Part shown: in pieces, positions 33,634-45,318 of the stretch | How the letters are laid out: each line of letters starts with the position of its first letter | Position numbering within the stretch: position 1 is the stretch's first letter | Assembly (NCBI RefSeq): GCF_026151205.1 | Contig: NC_087081.1 | Location: 11,781,113 to 11,845,112, forward strand | Direction of reading: 5' to 3' | Length of the DNA: 64,000 nucleotides | DNA from: Bolinopsis microptera | Taxonomy: Eukaryota > Ctenophora > Tentaculata > Lobata > Bolinopsidae | Notes under the pieces: model-generated | Databases searched by the model: none | Told to the model about the DNA's origin: nothing | Seen by the model: the letters and a program-made list of their open reading frames with translations, nothing else | Translations under genes and position numbers: made by a program

Positions 33634-36364
33634 TCATTGGCCACATTCCTGTAAACAAGAAGCACACACTTTCATCAAATGCTTCTTGTTACATTTGGCT
33701 AGTCCACATTTCTCGCACCTTGTTGTGGGCTTAGAGAGCCCGTTTATCTGGGTTCTCTTTGCCCCACTAGAAATGCTTTTCAAGCAAATGTCTCGCTTAC
33801 AGTCGCCGCACCTTCGACCAGTTTTCAAGGGCTTGTTTCTGTAAGGTAGTTTTTTACCACAGCTATTGTGTCGGGTCTCCAATCTTCATCACATGGCGTA
33901 GGAAGCATTCATCTCCCGTAGCTAGTACGTCTTCAGGATGATGATTCGAGGTACCCCAGTCAGCTCCCTCGTATATAATGATGTGGGGTCAGCAAATCCA
34001 TTGCTAATCTTTGCCCAAAATCGAAAGATTTCACCTTTCGGGGATTCTTGCCAGTGTTTAGAGCTATCAGGGTCTGGATGTTAACCCTGGTGGTGTCCAT
34101 GATGTAGCTAAACACTGCAACTGACCAGCGACGACACTTCGGTTTGCTGGAATATGTGCCAGAGCTAAACCTGAATTATGTTATACTGTTACACTAATAG
34201 TAATAGCTCCGTATGTCGTATAAAGAGGGTTCAATCAGACTTGTAATGATTCTGATCAGATTATGAATGGATTATATATCTTGAATCTTTTTTTTTCGCT
34301 TCTTAGGATCACTGGATTTAATGATATGAAAATACTGATTTTTACCTGCTGTCCATGCTATCTGTGCCGACTTTTGTGAAATCGTACAGCTTGAAGATTG
34401 CAGGCTTCCGAATTTCGTCTTTGGTGACACCCTCTATAGGTTTTCGAGTAGTCATTACAACGACACTGATCTAAAAATAGTTTTCATTGTTTCATCAAAA
34501 TATAACGTGAAGATTAACTTAATTAAACGACTATTAGATTGTTTATCTTTGCATTATCAGTGTGATCTTACCTTCCCCCTGCTCTTACTCTTCACGCTGT
34601 ACTGGGTAAGGCTAATAGGGCCTCCTTTCTCATAAAACACCGTTGAGGAATAAGGTGCTCCGGGGACTTTGAGCTCTTTTGGAAACCCTTTCCTTCCTGA
34701 TTGAAAGGTCCCAACCATGGTCATCTGAAGAGATAATTGTTATGGCTTACTCTAAGTAAACTAGAGGTAAAATATTATATTGGCAATACGGCAAAATTAC
34801 CAGTAATCGTAAAGTGTAAACAGTTGATAATGGTAATCGTAAAGTGTAGTACAGTTGATAATGGTGTCGAAAAAAATAAAAACGGTGCAGAAAGCTTTTC
34901 ATCACCTGATGTTTACTGTAAAGATATTCAGCTTTGTCCACGCTTGTGTAGAGCCTGTCCATTGTTAAGTTCCTCCCAGAAAGGACAACACGCTCAGAGA
35001 GGTAGTCGACCAAACACTTTGTGTAATTGTCTGTACCCGACAAGTAGAACTGGTTGGGACAGTCGACAGGTTTGCCAGCATACACGTGGCTAGTATACGT
35101 GTAGGGGAAGCTGACAGCGTTGATGGATTTGAAGTTCACCCCATACTTTTGGGCCTTACCCTTGTTGTAAACTTCAAATTGTACCTGTGTGTACAAATTG
35201 TACAGGGTCTCATCTATGGTAAGATGTTCATCTGGTAAGATCGGCCGCGACCAGCGGTTCACAATTATCTCGACCAAGTAACGTATGGCCGCAAGTCGGT
35301 CATGCTTCCACCTACTGCTCCTGTCCTCCGTTTGAACGGCTCCATCAAATGATAGATGCCTCAAGATCCATTTGAATCTCTCCCGAGGCATGGTGGCAGA
35401 AAATATAGGGAGGGCTTCAAGTAATTAAAGGTTGTTCAATCTCGAAGTTCCCTGTTCCAACATGCCCCGCAAGAGCCACAATCCAATAAAAGCTCTAAAC
35501 TCAATAACAGTCAGCAATCCTTTCCAAGATGGAGACTTCGCCGCGAGTTCTTCGTCCTGGAAAAATGTTTATCTTACAATGTATGCAACTATAATAGTGA
35601 TTAGTTAATATATTTATCATAGCTATGGATAATTATGGGGTTGGAAATTTTATAATTATTGAGAGTTACTTCATCGCAGTGACCGTGTAATCTCCTTCCA
35701 CAAGTTGGTCTAGTTCAGTTCTAATCCGGGTTGTCACATCTGTTCCGTCTTCTGTGTGATCTACGTCAACATCAAGTTGCTCTGGAAATTCAAGTGGAAC
35801 CTAGAAAGGTGTGTCACTGAAGATCTTAGTTATTGAAGTATAATCCAACGACGAGAATATTATTTTTTGTGTTCTAGATTCACTTAGAATAATCGAGACG
35901 TTATAATAACCATGACGTTATAATAACCTCTTGATCATTTTCATCGTCTTGCTCTGCTCCCGGCTCTTCGTCAAACCATGCTGCAACACCAGCTGAGTCT
36001 TCCACTTCACATTCATCTTCGTAATGGTCGTCTGTTTCAGAATCACTATCATCATCGGTAGGGTCTTCTTGAACTGTTTAGGAGTTTTACTATACTGGTC
36101 AAGTCCATCTTACGATCAAAAATTACGAGTATTTAGAATTAAGAGAATAGTGAGGTCAAAAAAAATGGGTTCTGAATATTTAAAATCTTGTCGACAGTTT
36201 ACTTACTCTGGCTCTGAAGAGTAGAGACAATCCGTTTATTCACAAAAGAAACTACTTTTGCTTGCAGAACTGCTGGAAAAAAGTAGTCGAACCCTTGTAG
36301 TGGTTTGACTATGTGTTGGACTTCTCTCGTGGGTCCAGGCTTTCCAACAATCATGTCACACTGA
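33634..36364 (-). pseudogene. piggyBac-type transposase, multi-exon relic
   Basis: Read on the minus strand, the pieces match the piggyBac transposase layout. An acidic N-terminal exon (36073-35928: DDDSDSETDDHYEDE) follows an exon ending at 36207. The core exon 35556-34906 has FRAFIGLWLLRGM, SATMPRERFKWILRHLSFD, DEHLTIDETLY (first catalytic Asp) and LTMDRLYTS (second). Then come 34724-34572 (TMVGTFQSGRKGFPKEL), 34470-34346 (YDFTKVGTDSMD, third Asp region) and 34170-33963. A C-terminal Cys-rich zinc-finger-like domain follows (33634-33882: CGDCKRDIC, CEKCGLAKC). Introns between the core exons are phase-consistent. It is broken by in-frame stops at 35425-35427 and 33960-33962 and by a frameshift before the Cys-rich part. 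Terminal repeats and TTAA flanks were not found. Confidence 0.85.
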
Positions 36365-36367
36365 CTA

Positions 36368-36955
36368 CCTTACAAGACATTTTTATAACGTACGAAATGC
36401 GACGGTTTTCCCGAAATTTCGCCATATTTTCGGACCGCCAAAATTTCGGTCGTCGTAATAGAATCCGTCGCATTATTTTTAGCTTATTCCAATAATTGTG
36501 GCTTCATCGATTCATTTTGTTCTTGAAAAGTTAGTGATATGATGGTGGGACAAATAAACACAATATTCCATGATGAATTTAATGTCAAGTAATACGTTTT
36601 AAATTTACAATAAATTACATTTATGTGCGAACATAAACGTCTTATAAGAGACTAAGTCAAGATAAACAATTTAATACCAAACTCAATAAGTGAAACTGAA
36701 AGAGTCGAGCCGGACCCCTTAGAGGAAGATGAAGAAATCGATTTATAAGTTTCATTTTGTTTCAACATGATTTTACCGATTTTTAGAAAAGTTTGAATTT
36801 CCTTTAGCTTTGTGTCAGAAAACAAAATGATGAAAAATACCCTTATTTTCTGTGACGTCCGAAATGTGACGGTTTTTGTTCAATTTCGCCATATTTTCGG
36901 ACCGCCAAAATTTCGGTCGTCGCAAATTGGTCCGCCACAAAAATGTCTTGTAAGG
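36368..36955. mobile_element. 588-bp MITE, TA duplication, copy 1 of family Y
   Basis: Ends are CCTTACAAGACAT and its complement, flanked by TA on both sides (36366-36367 and 36956-36957), the target duplication of Tc1/mariner/pogo-type elements. Just inside each end is the same ~63-bp block in direct orientation (36392-36455 and 36860-36922: CCATATTTTCGGACCGCCAA and TTTCGGTCGTCG). A second copy lies at 52135-52640. It sits between the piggyBac relic and the coding-like frame upstream of it. Confidence 0.85.
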
Positions 36956-37564
36956 TACGTCGCACTTTTGTGTTCGTTTTAGTAGAAAAGCGCAGAGTTC
37001 TGACAGGAGCTTTTTTGAAGTGCCCAGTTTTATTGTTTCAGTCAGTTTCCTCTCTGGCATATCTTTCTGGCTCGCATCGTCGTAATTACACTCCTTGTGG
37101 GCCTCCAAGAGATTTTTTACAGGTCTGCGATAAATGGGCAATTTTTTCACCCGAGTTCTTGATACTTTCTTGGAAGTTGGAACAGGCAGATGGGCTGATA
37201 GAGCTGATGAAGAAGAGCCAGCAGCTACTTGAACCAGTGGGGGCCGGGGGTTTGACTGCGAGTCAGAGGAGGAACATGCTGAAGGCCAAGTCATTTCAAA
37301 ATTTTCTGGTACAGTAGTGTGTTTTCTTGAATCGGAAGTAACAAGAGACGGGCGTTTTGCAGGATTCACTTTCAAAACAAAAACGTCCTTATCAGATACT
37401 TTTCGCTTCAAATTCATGTTGTTCTCGATTCTCAAAGAGTCTTCATTGAACTCGAATGTTGAGTGTGAACGGCTTGCTTTGACAATCGGTCTTTTTTCAC
37501 CCTCAATTGAAACAAGATGACTAAAGCGGGAATTTGTTGGCAGTGAACTTGAACTTTTGGGCAT
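36815..37564 (-). CDS. Uncharacterised 249-codon ORF ending inside a MITE
   Basis: The frame starts MPKSSSSLPTNSRF, is Ser- and Lys-rich with basic patches (KKVSRTRVKKLPIYRR), and has no domain I recognise. Native sequence covers 36956-37564. The last ~47 codons are translated from the inserted MITE. Beyond the MITE, a further open segment in another frame (QCDMIVGKPGPTREVQ) leads by a good GTAAGT donor into the piggyBac acidic exon. The ORF may therefore be the first exon of that transposase gene, interrupted by the MITE and a frame change. An independent gene is less likely but not excluded. Confidence 0.45.
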   Translation of the reverse strand: MPKSSSSLPTNSRFSHLVSIEGEKRPIVKASRSHSTFEFNEDSLRIENNMNLKRKVSDKDVFVLKVNPAKRPSLVTSDSRKHTTVPENFEMTWPSACSSSDSQSNPRPPLVQVAAGSSSSALSAHLPVPTSKKVSRTRVKKLPIYRRPVKNLLEAHKECNYDDASQKDMPERKLTETIKLGTSKKLLSELCAFLLKRTQKCDVPYKTFLWRTNLRRPKFWRSENMAKLNKNRHISDVTENKGIFHHFVF

Positions 37565-39490
37565 ATTTCTACATTCTAGGATACTTCCGCATCAAATATA
37601 CTAGCAGGAACCCGTATAACCCTAAAATGGTGTCAAGACTCAAGAGACTAAACTAATTATTACCTATTTAATTCGCGTTTTTGACACCACTTGGGGGTCC
37701 AAATTTTGGGCTCTAAAACTCCTGTTCCTTGGCCAATTTTTATTTTTTCATGCTGACTTGGAGGCCATTAAAGCATTTGACCCAGTCAAAAAAAGTTTCA
37801 GTTGTATATCTTTTACGGTTTTGCGGAAAGTCGCGTTAAAGTTGATGCCGTGGTGTCAGTAAAATGGTACGGATAAACACATCCATATATAATTATATCG
37901 TCTCGCTTTATATATATTAAGATACTAATACACATCACATAAAAATGAATCATGTTAAATTGACGCTGTTAGTGTTAACTTCCACACGATATAAAATCTG
38001 CAAAAGTTAAACCAGGGGTGGAGAAGTTCACGTGACCATTCTTAGTAAGAAAATTCAAAATTCTGTGAAATAATTTTGATACTTCAGTTGAAGTCGAAAC
38101 TGGACTGATAGGGTATGCAATGATACGACGGTTTATTCCGCAAAAAGGAAGGTACAAGTTAATCAAAACGCTACAGTTAGCAAGGCTAATCGAATAATAT
38201 AAGCCGATGTGTTCAATTGATTGACTGCGTTAACAATGTTTCAGTAAATGATTGGTATTAAAGTGTTAATAGTTTATAGATGTTTTGTTATCAAAACAGT
38301 TAATCAGCGTACCTCATTAACATGTAACTTGAGGTCCTATTAGAGTATTATGTTGCACAATTTGTGCAATTATGTAAACAGCTCCCGCTGTACAAACATT
38401 TACTGTGAAACATGGTTAATTCCGTGCCAACCGTGTAAAATTCCTGGAAGATTTCATTGGCTCTGCGGGCAGCGGGTATCCCCACCCCTGTTCAGCACAG
38501 TACGTAGACTGTATAGATGTAAATAGTAAATAAATACATGATAGTTTACAAAAATATCAATTGAAAATATGAAGATTAGCCGTACCACATATTAGCCGTA
38601 GGTACATCCGTACAACATATTTATTATTATCAAGAACAATTTCAAGGTGGGTGACATAATTGGTTTTGATACAGTGTAATCTATAATAATAGACTGTGCG
38701 CACTCTCTCAGTAATTTTGATCAAATTATATGGATTGCTCAAAACAGGACATTAGATCATTCTCAGAAGTAAATTGATGAGGATACCACTCCGGCCATGG
38801 AAGATTGAATAAGAAATCCAATTACGCTTCCTTTGATGTTGTCGGACAAATTTGCGACACAATAGTTTTAAGGTCCATTTTGTGACTAACATCAATCAAA
38901 TTAGCTGTAATTAGTTATCCAAAAATGTCACAAAATATATTTTTAGATTAACTTGTTCAAAATTTTCTAAAACTAAGCTACCTGGAAAACCAGCCAAAAA
39001 TATCTTATACACACTGTTTTGTGGAGCTGGATAGGTGGTCGCGGACTTTTTCAAGACACACTAGGCTAAATAACTACAAAAATTGGCGATTTTAGTATTT
39101 TTGAAACCAAAAATGTACGGATTTTCTTTGAAAAGCATTTTTCTTCACGTTTCATGCAATTTGATTACTGTTGCCTTTGGCGGAAAAAAATAAAAATATT
39201 TAGAATTTTCGAAATTTAAGATGAATAATCTGCAACCTTTTACGATGTTCACAACTAAAGATATTCGAAAAACAAGAAAGGTGGTAAAAAGTGGTAAAAG
39301 TGGCAAAAGTTGACCTTAAGACACGCGGAAAAGGCACCTAATGGGACTCAAAAACGTCAAAAATCCTTTGGAAGCTTCTTGTGTCGGTAGATCGATTTTT
39401 TTAGACAGATCTGTCTGTACACCTTTTATGAAGCAATTCTACAACGAGATCTGAACCCAATGATTTCAAGATAATTTCATTTGATTATTC
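37565..39490. other. Spacer and start of the actin D unit
   Basis: 37.6-39.05 kb: AT-rich, no gene recognised; a short repeat pair around GGTGTCA words is near 37632 and 37852. From about 39.06 kb the sequence matches the duplicated actin-unit flank (27.76-28.09 kb). Confidence 0.4.
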
Positions 39491-39502
39491 TAGTCGTCTG
39501 AA

Positions 39503-40152
39503 GCATTCGTTACCCCTGTTTTATTGTACAACTGTAACAGCTGGGCAGCTCCACAGAACATTATCAATAAAGTTGATGTGTGTCAACGCAAACATCTAAG
39601 ACGTATCATCAACACGACCTATCCCCGCATCATCAGCAACAAGGACTTGTATGCTCGTTGCAATGTAACTCCACTTTCAGAGAGAGTTCATAAATCCCGC
39701 TGGAAAATGTTTGGGCACATTCTTCGTAGCGACTGCAACTCACCACCACAACTAGGCTAGTTGAACTAGCTCTAAATTTTGCTGTTGATAGTATGTCAAA
39801 TATGAGGGGAAGGATTGGTAGACATCAATGTAATATTTTTAAAACTATTTTAGACGATTTGAATAAAAGAAATATTAATTTGAATAATAGTGACGACTTG
39901 ACAGACTTAAGGTATTTAGCCTCGAACCGCCAATTGTGGAGAAATTTATTTTGAATTTGTTTAGTTCGATAATTTCAGTTTTAAGTTCATTTTTTTTGCA
40001 TAATTTTTGATTTTGATAATTTCAGTTTTAAGTTCCATTTTTTGCATTTATAGTAAGTTTTCAGTTCTATAAGTCTTTTAAATAGACTTATCAGGTCTTT
40101 AGGATGTTCTTAGTAACTACTTTGGATTTGTGTAAAGTTTGATAATAAATAA
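39503..40152 (+). mobile_element. 5'-truncated RTE-like LINE with 12-bp target duplication
   Basis: Only the last ~650 bp of a LINE remain. The frames encode the C-terminal tail of a reverse-transcriptase protein: MYNCNSWAAPQN, KHLRRIINTTYPRIISN and SRWKMFGHILR, then after a short disruption near 39760 RIGRHQCNIFKTILDD and LRYLASNRQLW. The 3' end is a short GATAATAAATAA tail. TAGTCGTCTGAA flanks both sides (39491-39502 and 40153-40164). The actin A flank at 25354-25372 retains the uninterrupted site. The insertion is therefore younger than the actin-unit duplications. Confidence 0.88.
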
Positions 40153-40279
40153 TAGTCGTCTGAATCGACGTGCAGTTGTGCCATGTCAATTGTCAGGCTG
40201 ATAACGCTAAGACAATGAGATTATATAGTTTGCTGATCAATTTCGATCAATAGAAATAAAATAAAATGGTTTTTACCCA

Positions 40280-40285
40280 TTTATT
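40280..40285 (-). terminator. Poly(A) signal AATAAA of the actin D unit
   Basis: The minus strand reads CTTGCAATAAATGGG, as in actin A. It lies about 470 bp beyond the coding end because a transposon remnant separates the 3' UTR from the gene. Confidence 0.6.
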
Positions 40286-40419
40286 GCAAGTACATTTAGC
40301 AACAATCGTTAAAATGACAAAATAGATGGGAAAAAAATCATGTAAGACTCAGAAATAAAAAAATCCACTCCAAAAGCCCAAAACTGTCTAACTACGGTCC
40401 AATAAATCTTGAACAGAGG

Positions 40420-40754
40420 GTTTTGGGCAATGCACTCGGGATTTAAATCCTCTGTGATGCCTTTGCAATTTGCATGCCCAATGCCTTTGGCATGTACGTC
40501 TCACATCCCTAGATACGAGAACCCCCCTTTAGGAAGAACTCTCGTCCCTTATGTGATATACGAGTCGAGCGGTCAAATCTTAAAGATCATGTTTATTTCT
40601 TAATGCACAGCTATGATGTACAGAGATGACGTGTGATCAACTCTACCCTGTATCTTGCCCATTTCTAGGTCAGTTAAATTATACTGATGGATCTCATTAC
40701 TAATTATACGTCACTAATTAGGGACCCCTAATAATGGGGGCATGGAAGTCGGCC
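40420..40754. mobile_element. Right half of the actin C-type inserted element
   Basis: Sequence from about 40490 to 40754 matches 31260-31590 behind actin C, including TCTCACATCCCTA, TACGTCACTAATTAGG and GACCCCTAATAATGGGGG. The left half with the 19-bp minisatellite is missing and replaced by unrelated sequence. Confidence 0.7.
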
Positions 40755-41607
40755 TTACCTGTGAACAATCCCGGGTCCAGATTCGTCATACTCCTCCTTG
40801 AAGATGCACATCTCCTGGAAGGTGGACATAGAAGCAAGGATAGATCCTCCAATCCAGACGGAGTGTTTTCTATCTAGAGGAGCAGTGACCTTGATCTTCA
40901 TGGTGGGTGGAGCCAGGGCGGTGATTTCCTTCTCCATCCTGTCAGCGATTCCTGGGAACATGGTGCTTCCTCCGGAGAGGACAATGTTGGCGTACAAATC
41001 CTTCCTGATGTCAACATCGCACTTCATGATAGATTTGTAGCAAGTCACGTCTATACCGTCAGACTCAATACTGAGCACTGAAGGCTGGAAGAGGGCCTCT
41101 GGGCACCTGAATCGAGTGTTTCCAATAGTGATGACATTTCCGTCAGGAAGTTCGTAGGACTTCCTGAGAGAACTGGAGCTGGCAGCAGTCTGCGTCTCCT
41201 GCTCAAAGTCCATGGCGACGTAGCAAAGCTTCTCCTTCACATCAATGACGATTTCCCTCTCAGCGGTGGTGGTAAAAGCATAACCTCTCTCGGTCAGGAT
41301 CTTCATGAGATATTCGGTAAGATCACGTCCAGCAAGATTAATACGGAGGATGGCGTGGGGGAGGGCATAACCTTCATAGATAGGGACTGTGTGAGAGACA
41401 CCATATCCAGAATCCAGGACGACACCAGTGCTTCGGCCAGAAGCGTACAGGGACAGGACAGCCTGGAGAGCGACGTACATGGCGGGTGTGTTGAAGGTCT
41501 CAAACATGATCTGGGTCATCTTCTCTCTGTTGGCTTTGGGGTTCATGGGAGCTTCAGTCAGCAGGATGGGGTGGTCCTCTGGGGCAACTCTCAGCTCGTT
41601 GTTGAAG

Positions 41608-41643
<36 letters not shown>

Positions 41644-41900
41644 GTGACAATTCCATGCTCGATGGGGCACCTCAGCCTGAGGATACCTCTCTTGCTCTGG
41701 GCTTCGTCTCCGACGTAGGAGTCTTTTTGTGCCATGCCAACCATGACACCTTGATGTTTGGGTCGTCCAACAATAGAAGGAAAGACAGCTCGGGGAGCGT
41801 CATCTCCGGCAAAGCCAGCCTTTACCATACCAGACCCATTGTCCACGACCAGGGCAGCTACATCCTGAGAATCCTCAATGGATGAGGATTCCTCATCCAT
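40755..41900 (-). CDS. Actin paralog D
   Basis: An intronless 381-codon actin. It has the full DNase-I loop ([17 protein letters not shown]) like B and the N-terminus [18 protein letters not shown] like C. It carries Tyr instead of Asp157 ([10 protein letters not shown]) like C, and the middle segment [16 protein letters not shown] with TTTAEREIV like A. Tyr69 is Cys (LRCPIEHG). The coding region stops at GPGIVHR, two residues before the usual KC-X end, where the inserted element begins. The junction reads CACAG followed by GTAAGG, a strong splice-donor match, so the stop might be bypassed by splicing to a downstream exon (inference, none identified). Confidence 0.95.
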
Positions 41901-41989
41901 GGTTAGATAAACGTTAGATAAAGATCAACAAGAGGAATTGAAGTTGGTGTGTTTGCAATAAAATGTGCTTCTCTCCTCTGCTCTTCTGT

Positions 41990-41996
41990 TTATATA
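41990..41996 (-). promoter_or_regulatory. TATA box of actin D
   Basis: The minus strand reads CTGCTATATAAACAGAAGAG, with the upstream conserved block as in A and B. The CArG box of actin A is absent. Confidence 0.85.
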
Positions 41997-42545
41997 GCAG
42001 CATTACCTCGTGAGATCACCTGACCAGTCAGCCTTCTCTCCTAATGGCTCTCCTAATGTCACATGGTCACAACTGCTTGCAATCCCAGTGAAAGATACAT
42101 TTTATGCACTTTTACATGTAAGACGTACATGTAAGTTCAAATAAGTCAGTCATGTAAACACGGATATATCTGTGTTGTGGCACATGACACCCACATGACC
42201 GCTGCTCGCTCTCACATTGGATACAAGCACGATCACGTGATATTCCTGCACAAACATTCACGAAGAAGTATCCCCTAGTTGTTTGAGTGGCATCACACAC
42301 ATCTCTTGTACGACGAAACAGGTTCCACTTCCTCTATTCCACTCGGTTTAATTATAACTGCATCTCGGCTGATGCTGTCAAATCCTTACATCTACCTAAC
42401 TAATTAACGATAAATGTGAATATAAATCAGGTAATATGTCCAAAAATTGCTATGTAGGCTCCTGAGGACTGCTCAGTCCTGTATATTCAACCTAAAAAGC
42501 AAAACTGTACGTAAAAACATGTTGCAAAAATACAAGCCAGTGCAA
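41997..42545. other. Actin D upstream flank
   Basis: Paralogous to the upstream flanks of actins A and B (for example ACATGTAAGTTCAA and CACGGATATATCTGTGTTG). Similarity ends near 42540. No gene. Confidence 0.6.
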
Positions 42546-42801
42546 AGTCATCTCGAAACAATCAATTCGTTTCAAAAATATTTAAAACTCAGTTACCCCT
42601 TAGCTGCAGTCTTATCTTTACAATGAATTTTACCAGAACTTATGAAAAACACTTTGTTCTTCTCCTATAGCTTCTGCCGCTCTATTGTTCATTTTGTTGA
42701 CTATAAGTCTCTTTGGATCTGACGTTTTTCAGGAAATCGATCTGGACAGACGGAAACAGTTCCAAACTTCTCTGTTATCCGCAGATTCTTGTTGCTGGGA
42801 A

Positions 42802-42981
42802 CTAAACAAGCTGATCAACAACAATTGAGCTTGATACTTTCACTTTGACGGGCGGGAACTGCATTGTCCTGATATTTCTTAGATTTCCTGCCATTTCTGC
42901 ACACTTCAAAGAATATCTTCGGTTTCTGTCCAGTATTTGCAAAACTTCGCTAACTGTGTCAATAAGTTCGCTATCGCTATC
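42802..42981 (-). CDS. Uncharacterised coding-like fragment
   Basis: A 59-codon open frame without ATG at its start (SDSELIDTVSEVLQILDRNR, then CAEMAGNLRN) with codon use more balanced than the surroundings. TTAA immediately upstream (42982-42985) followed by GGGGACATACACC on the plus strand suggests a TTAA-specific transposon end may have cut it off. I could not find the matching right end. It may be an exon fragment of an unknown gene. Confidence 0.25.
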   Translation of the reverse strand, partial: DSDSELIDTVSEVLQILDRNRRYSLKCAEMAGNLRNIRTMQFPPVKVKVSSSIVVDQLV

Positions 42982-42985
42982 TTAA

Positions 42986-44462
42986 GGGGACATACACCAA
43001 AAGCTTTTATGCCGTGACCCTGTTGTTAACTTCATATTAAGAAAGTATATTTAAAAACAATAAGATTTGATACATTAAAAATTATTTTTTCCTTTTCACC
43101 CTTTTGAAAAAAGGCAATAGTGAAAGGTTACGAATGGAGGTTTTTGCAGAAAAACGTGGATTTTGGAGAACGAGATAGGTGGGTTTAAATATGTCGTGTG
43201 TCCTTCCTTCCGTTCGTTACCATGCAACGAAAAAATTGGGCGCGCGCGAGGATTGCTTGCGGAGATGTGATGTTCATATATGTATAGTTAGCCTGTGATC
43301 TATGAATGCGCGGCGCGACTGTGTTTTAATGTATATGATGCATGTAATGTATAATATTACTATTAGGTAATACGCCCAATTTGTACGTGGCACGCGTAGT
43401 GTATTAGTAAAACAAATTTTTTTTAGTAAAACAAATTTTATTTTATACCCACAATCAATTCATATTTAGTTCAAATATTTAAAGTCAAAATAACCATTTC
43501 ACATAAGTGGTTATATTATAATAAAATAATTTGTGATAAATTAATAAATTAATTTACACTCAAAAATGAACAAAATATACACAATTTTTACCTAGTGCAA
43601 CACTGGTTCAGCGCGCGGCTGATCGAAAAAGTTTGATTTGATTTACTAACTACAGTGTACAGCGTACATGAAAAAATTACTTACTGAATCTTTTAATACT
43701 AGACACATTTTAATTCAGATGTTGTTCAATGAGTTAGCCACAAAAATGTTCAAATTATGTAGGAGGGTAAAGGACACAATTGCTAGTAGTGCTTCTTTGT
43801 GCCCGTTGACTACAATGAACATTTTGCGGAGTTTCTCCAGACGGCTTTTATCGGAGTGCGTGTTATTTACTTGGTTATGCACAAGCCAGGCCAACATTTT
43901 GTTTTTGTGTCAGCCGTGCTACCAGGTTGCAGAGTATTATAAACACTGAACAATTATACACTATACAAATTTGCTAATACAATATCATGCAGAGTCCGAT
44001 CTAGCTGCAAACGTCAGACACCACAGTTCAGCCGCCAAGTACCGTTTAAGTGAACACCGAAACACGAGGTTTAGGTGTCATTTTGTAAATCACTTTATGG
44101 ATGGATAATTATTATTATTATAATATTGATGTGTACACGAGTATAGTTTACCTTTGCTGATAATTTCTTGAATTACAGATACAAGTTAAGTTCTACGGCA
44201 ATTGAACTGAATTTCAAGTGTTTCCCGTATTTGAAATTGATGCATAATTTATCAATATTATTATCATGAAGATTGAAGTGAGCTGATTGGAGCTTATACT
44301 TAAATTTATAGTAAATGTGAAATGGAAATCTAGCGTCCGCCAAAACGAAACAACGGGCGCAATTCTTGTTGAGAGTACGCACATTCGAAAAAAAAAATAT
44401 TTTCTTTTTCCAAAGTTTTGGAAATTTTGAGAAGTCTGTCACTGTAATACCGATATTTAACT
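42986..44462. other. AT-rich spacer
   Basis: No recognised gene. A 93-codon ORF at 43668-43949 has no domain signature and overlaps an equally long antisense ORF. GC-rich words (GGGCGCGCGCGAGG near 43239, CAGCGCGCGGCTGATC near 43610) interrupt the AT-rich sequence. Confidence 0.35.
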
Positions 44463-45318
44463 ATTTGGAAGTTGAAGATTTGCTGTGATATCTCGTTTAA
44501 TGTTGCTCTAGTCTAGTCAGAAGGAGACATTGACTTTTATTTACTATTAAATAGGCTACGTACGTATAATGACGTTTAAATAACTTAAACGATAAACATT
44601 CAGATAGTTTGAACTCATCTCTGTATCGTACAGAATTACACTATATATTTAGAACTTTTTCATTTGTCTAACTAAACTTCAATGCAATTGTAAAAGGTTT
44701 AAACTAGTCCTAGGATAGAATTTTCGCTCTGTATCGTACAGAATTAAAGGCCTCTTTGACAAATAATGCAAGCCTAGGGGAGCAATGGTGAGAAAATAGT
44801 GAGAAATAGTGAATGATTCTTATGGTGAATGGTGATTGGTGAATCGGGTTTCCAAATTGTAAAACTGCACAATTTTTCACCATTGGAAACCCCCGGGGAG
44901 CCGGTTTGAAAAACTTACTATAATTTCTACACAATAGCTAGAAAGTTAGATGCCTTATAGTGGAACAGTTTGCCAGAGCTTGCTCCCGGTTCTATGAAGG
45001 TTTCTGATATGTCATGCCCTGTGAGAGCTATTATCAACAATGCTCTCTAGTAGTTAGTATAAGCGGGATAAAATGGTATATTTTATGTCATTTCAATTCT
45101 TCTCATCTCATGTAATCATGTTTCTTTCTGATTATCCTCCCAATTCCATTGTGTTGATGCTCGTGATTTCCCCCGTTGATTTCATTTTATACGCTCATAT
45201 TTGGCTGGCTAAAATGATAATTTAACAAAATTAAGCTAATTTAAACTCTTCACAGGTCAAGACACAATTTTATCACAGCAGTTTGTGCAGCATATCAAAA
45301 AACTGTGAAAACTGCAAC

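Noticed and set aside
36389..36957. Regulatory region of the piggyBac gene
   Set aside because: Explained fully as a MITE with TA duplication, also present at 52135-52640.
25622..41885. Plus-strand ORFs of 70-184 codons opposite each actin (for example 26227-26739, 29209-29763)
   Set aside because: They are antisense shadows of the actin genes, conserved only because the actin sequence on the other strand is conserved.
45283..45318. Upstream start for the GPCR copies (TTG at 45283 and 46888)
   Set aside because: The codon is TTG; the first in-frame ATG (45319, 46924) gives a plausible extracellular N-terminus.
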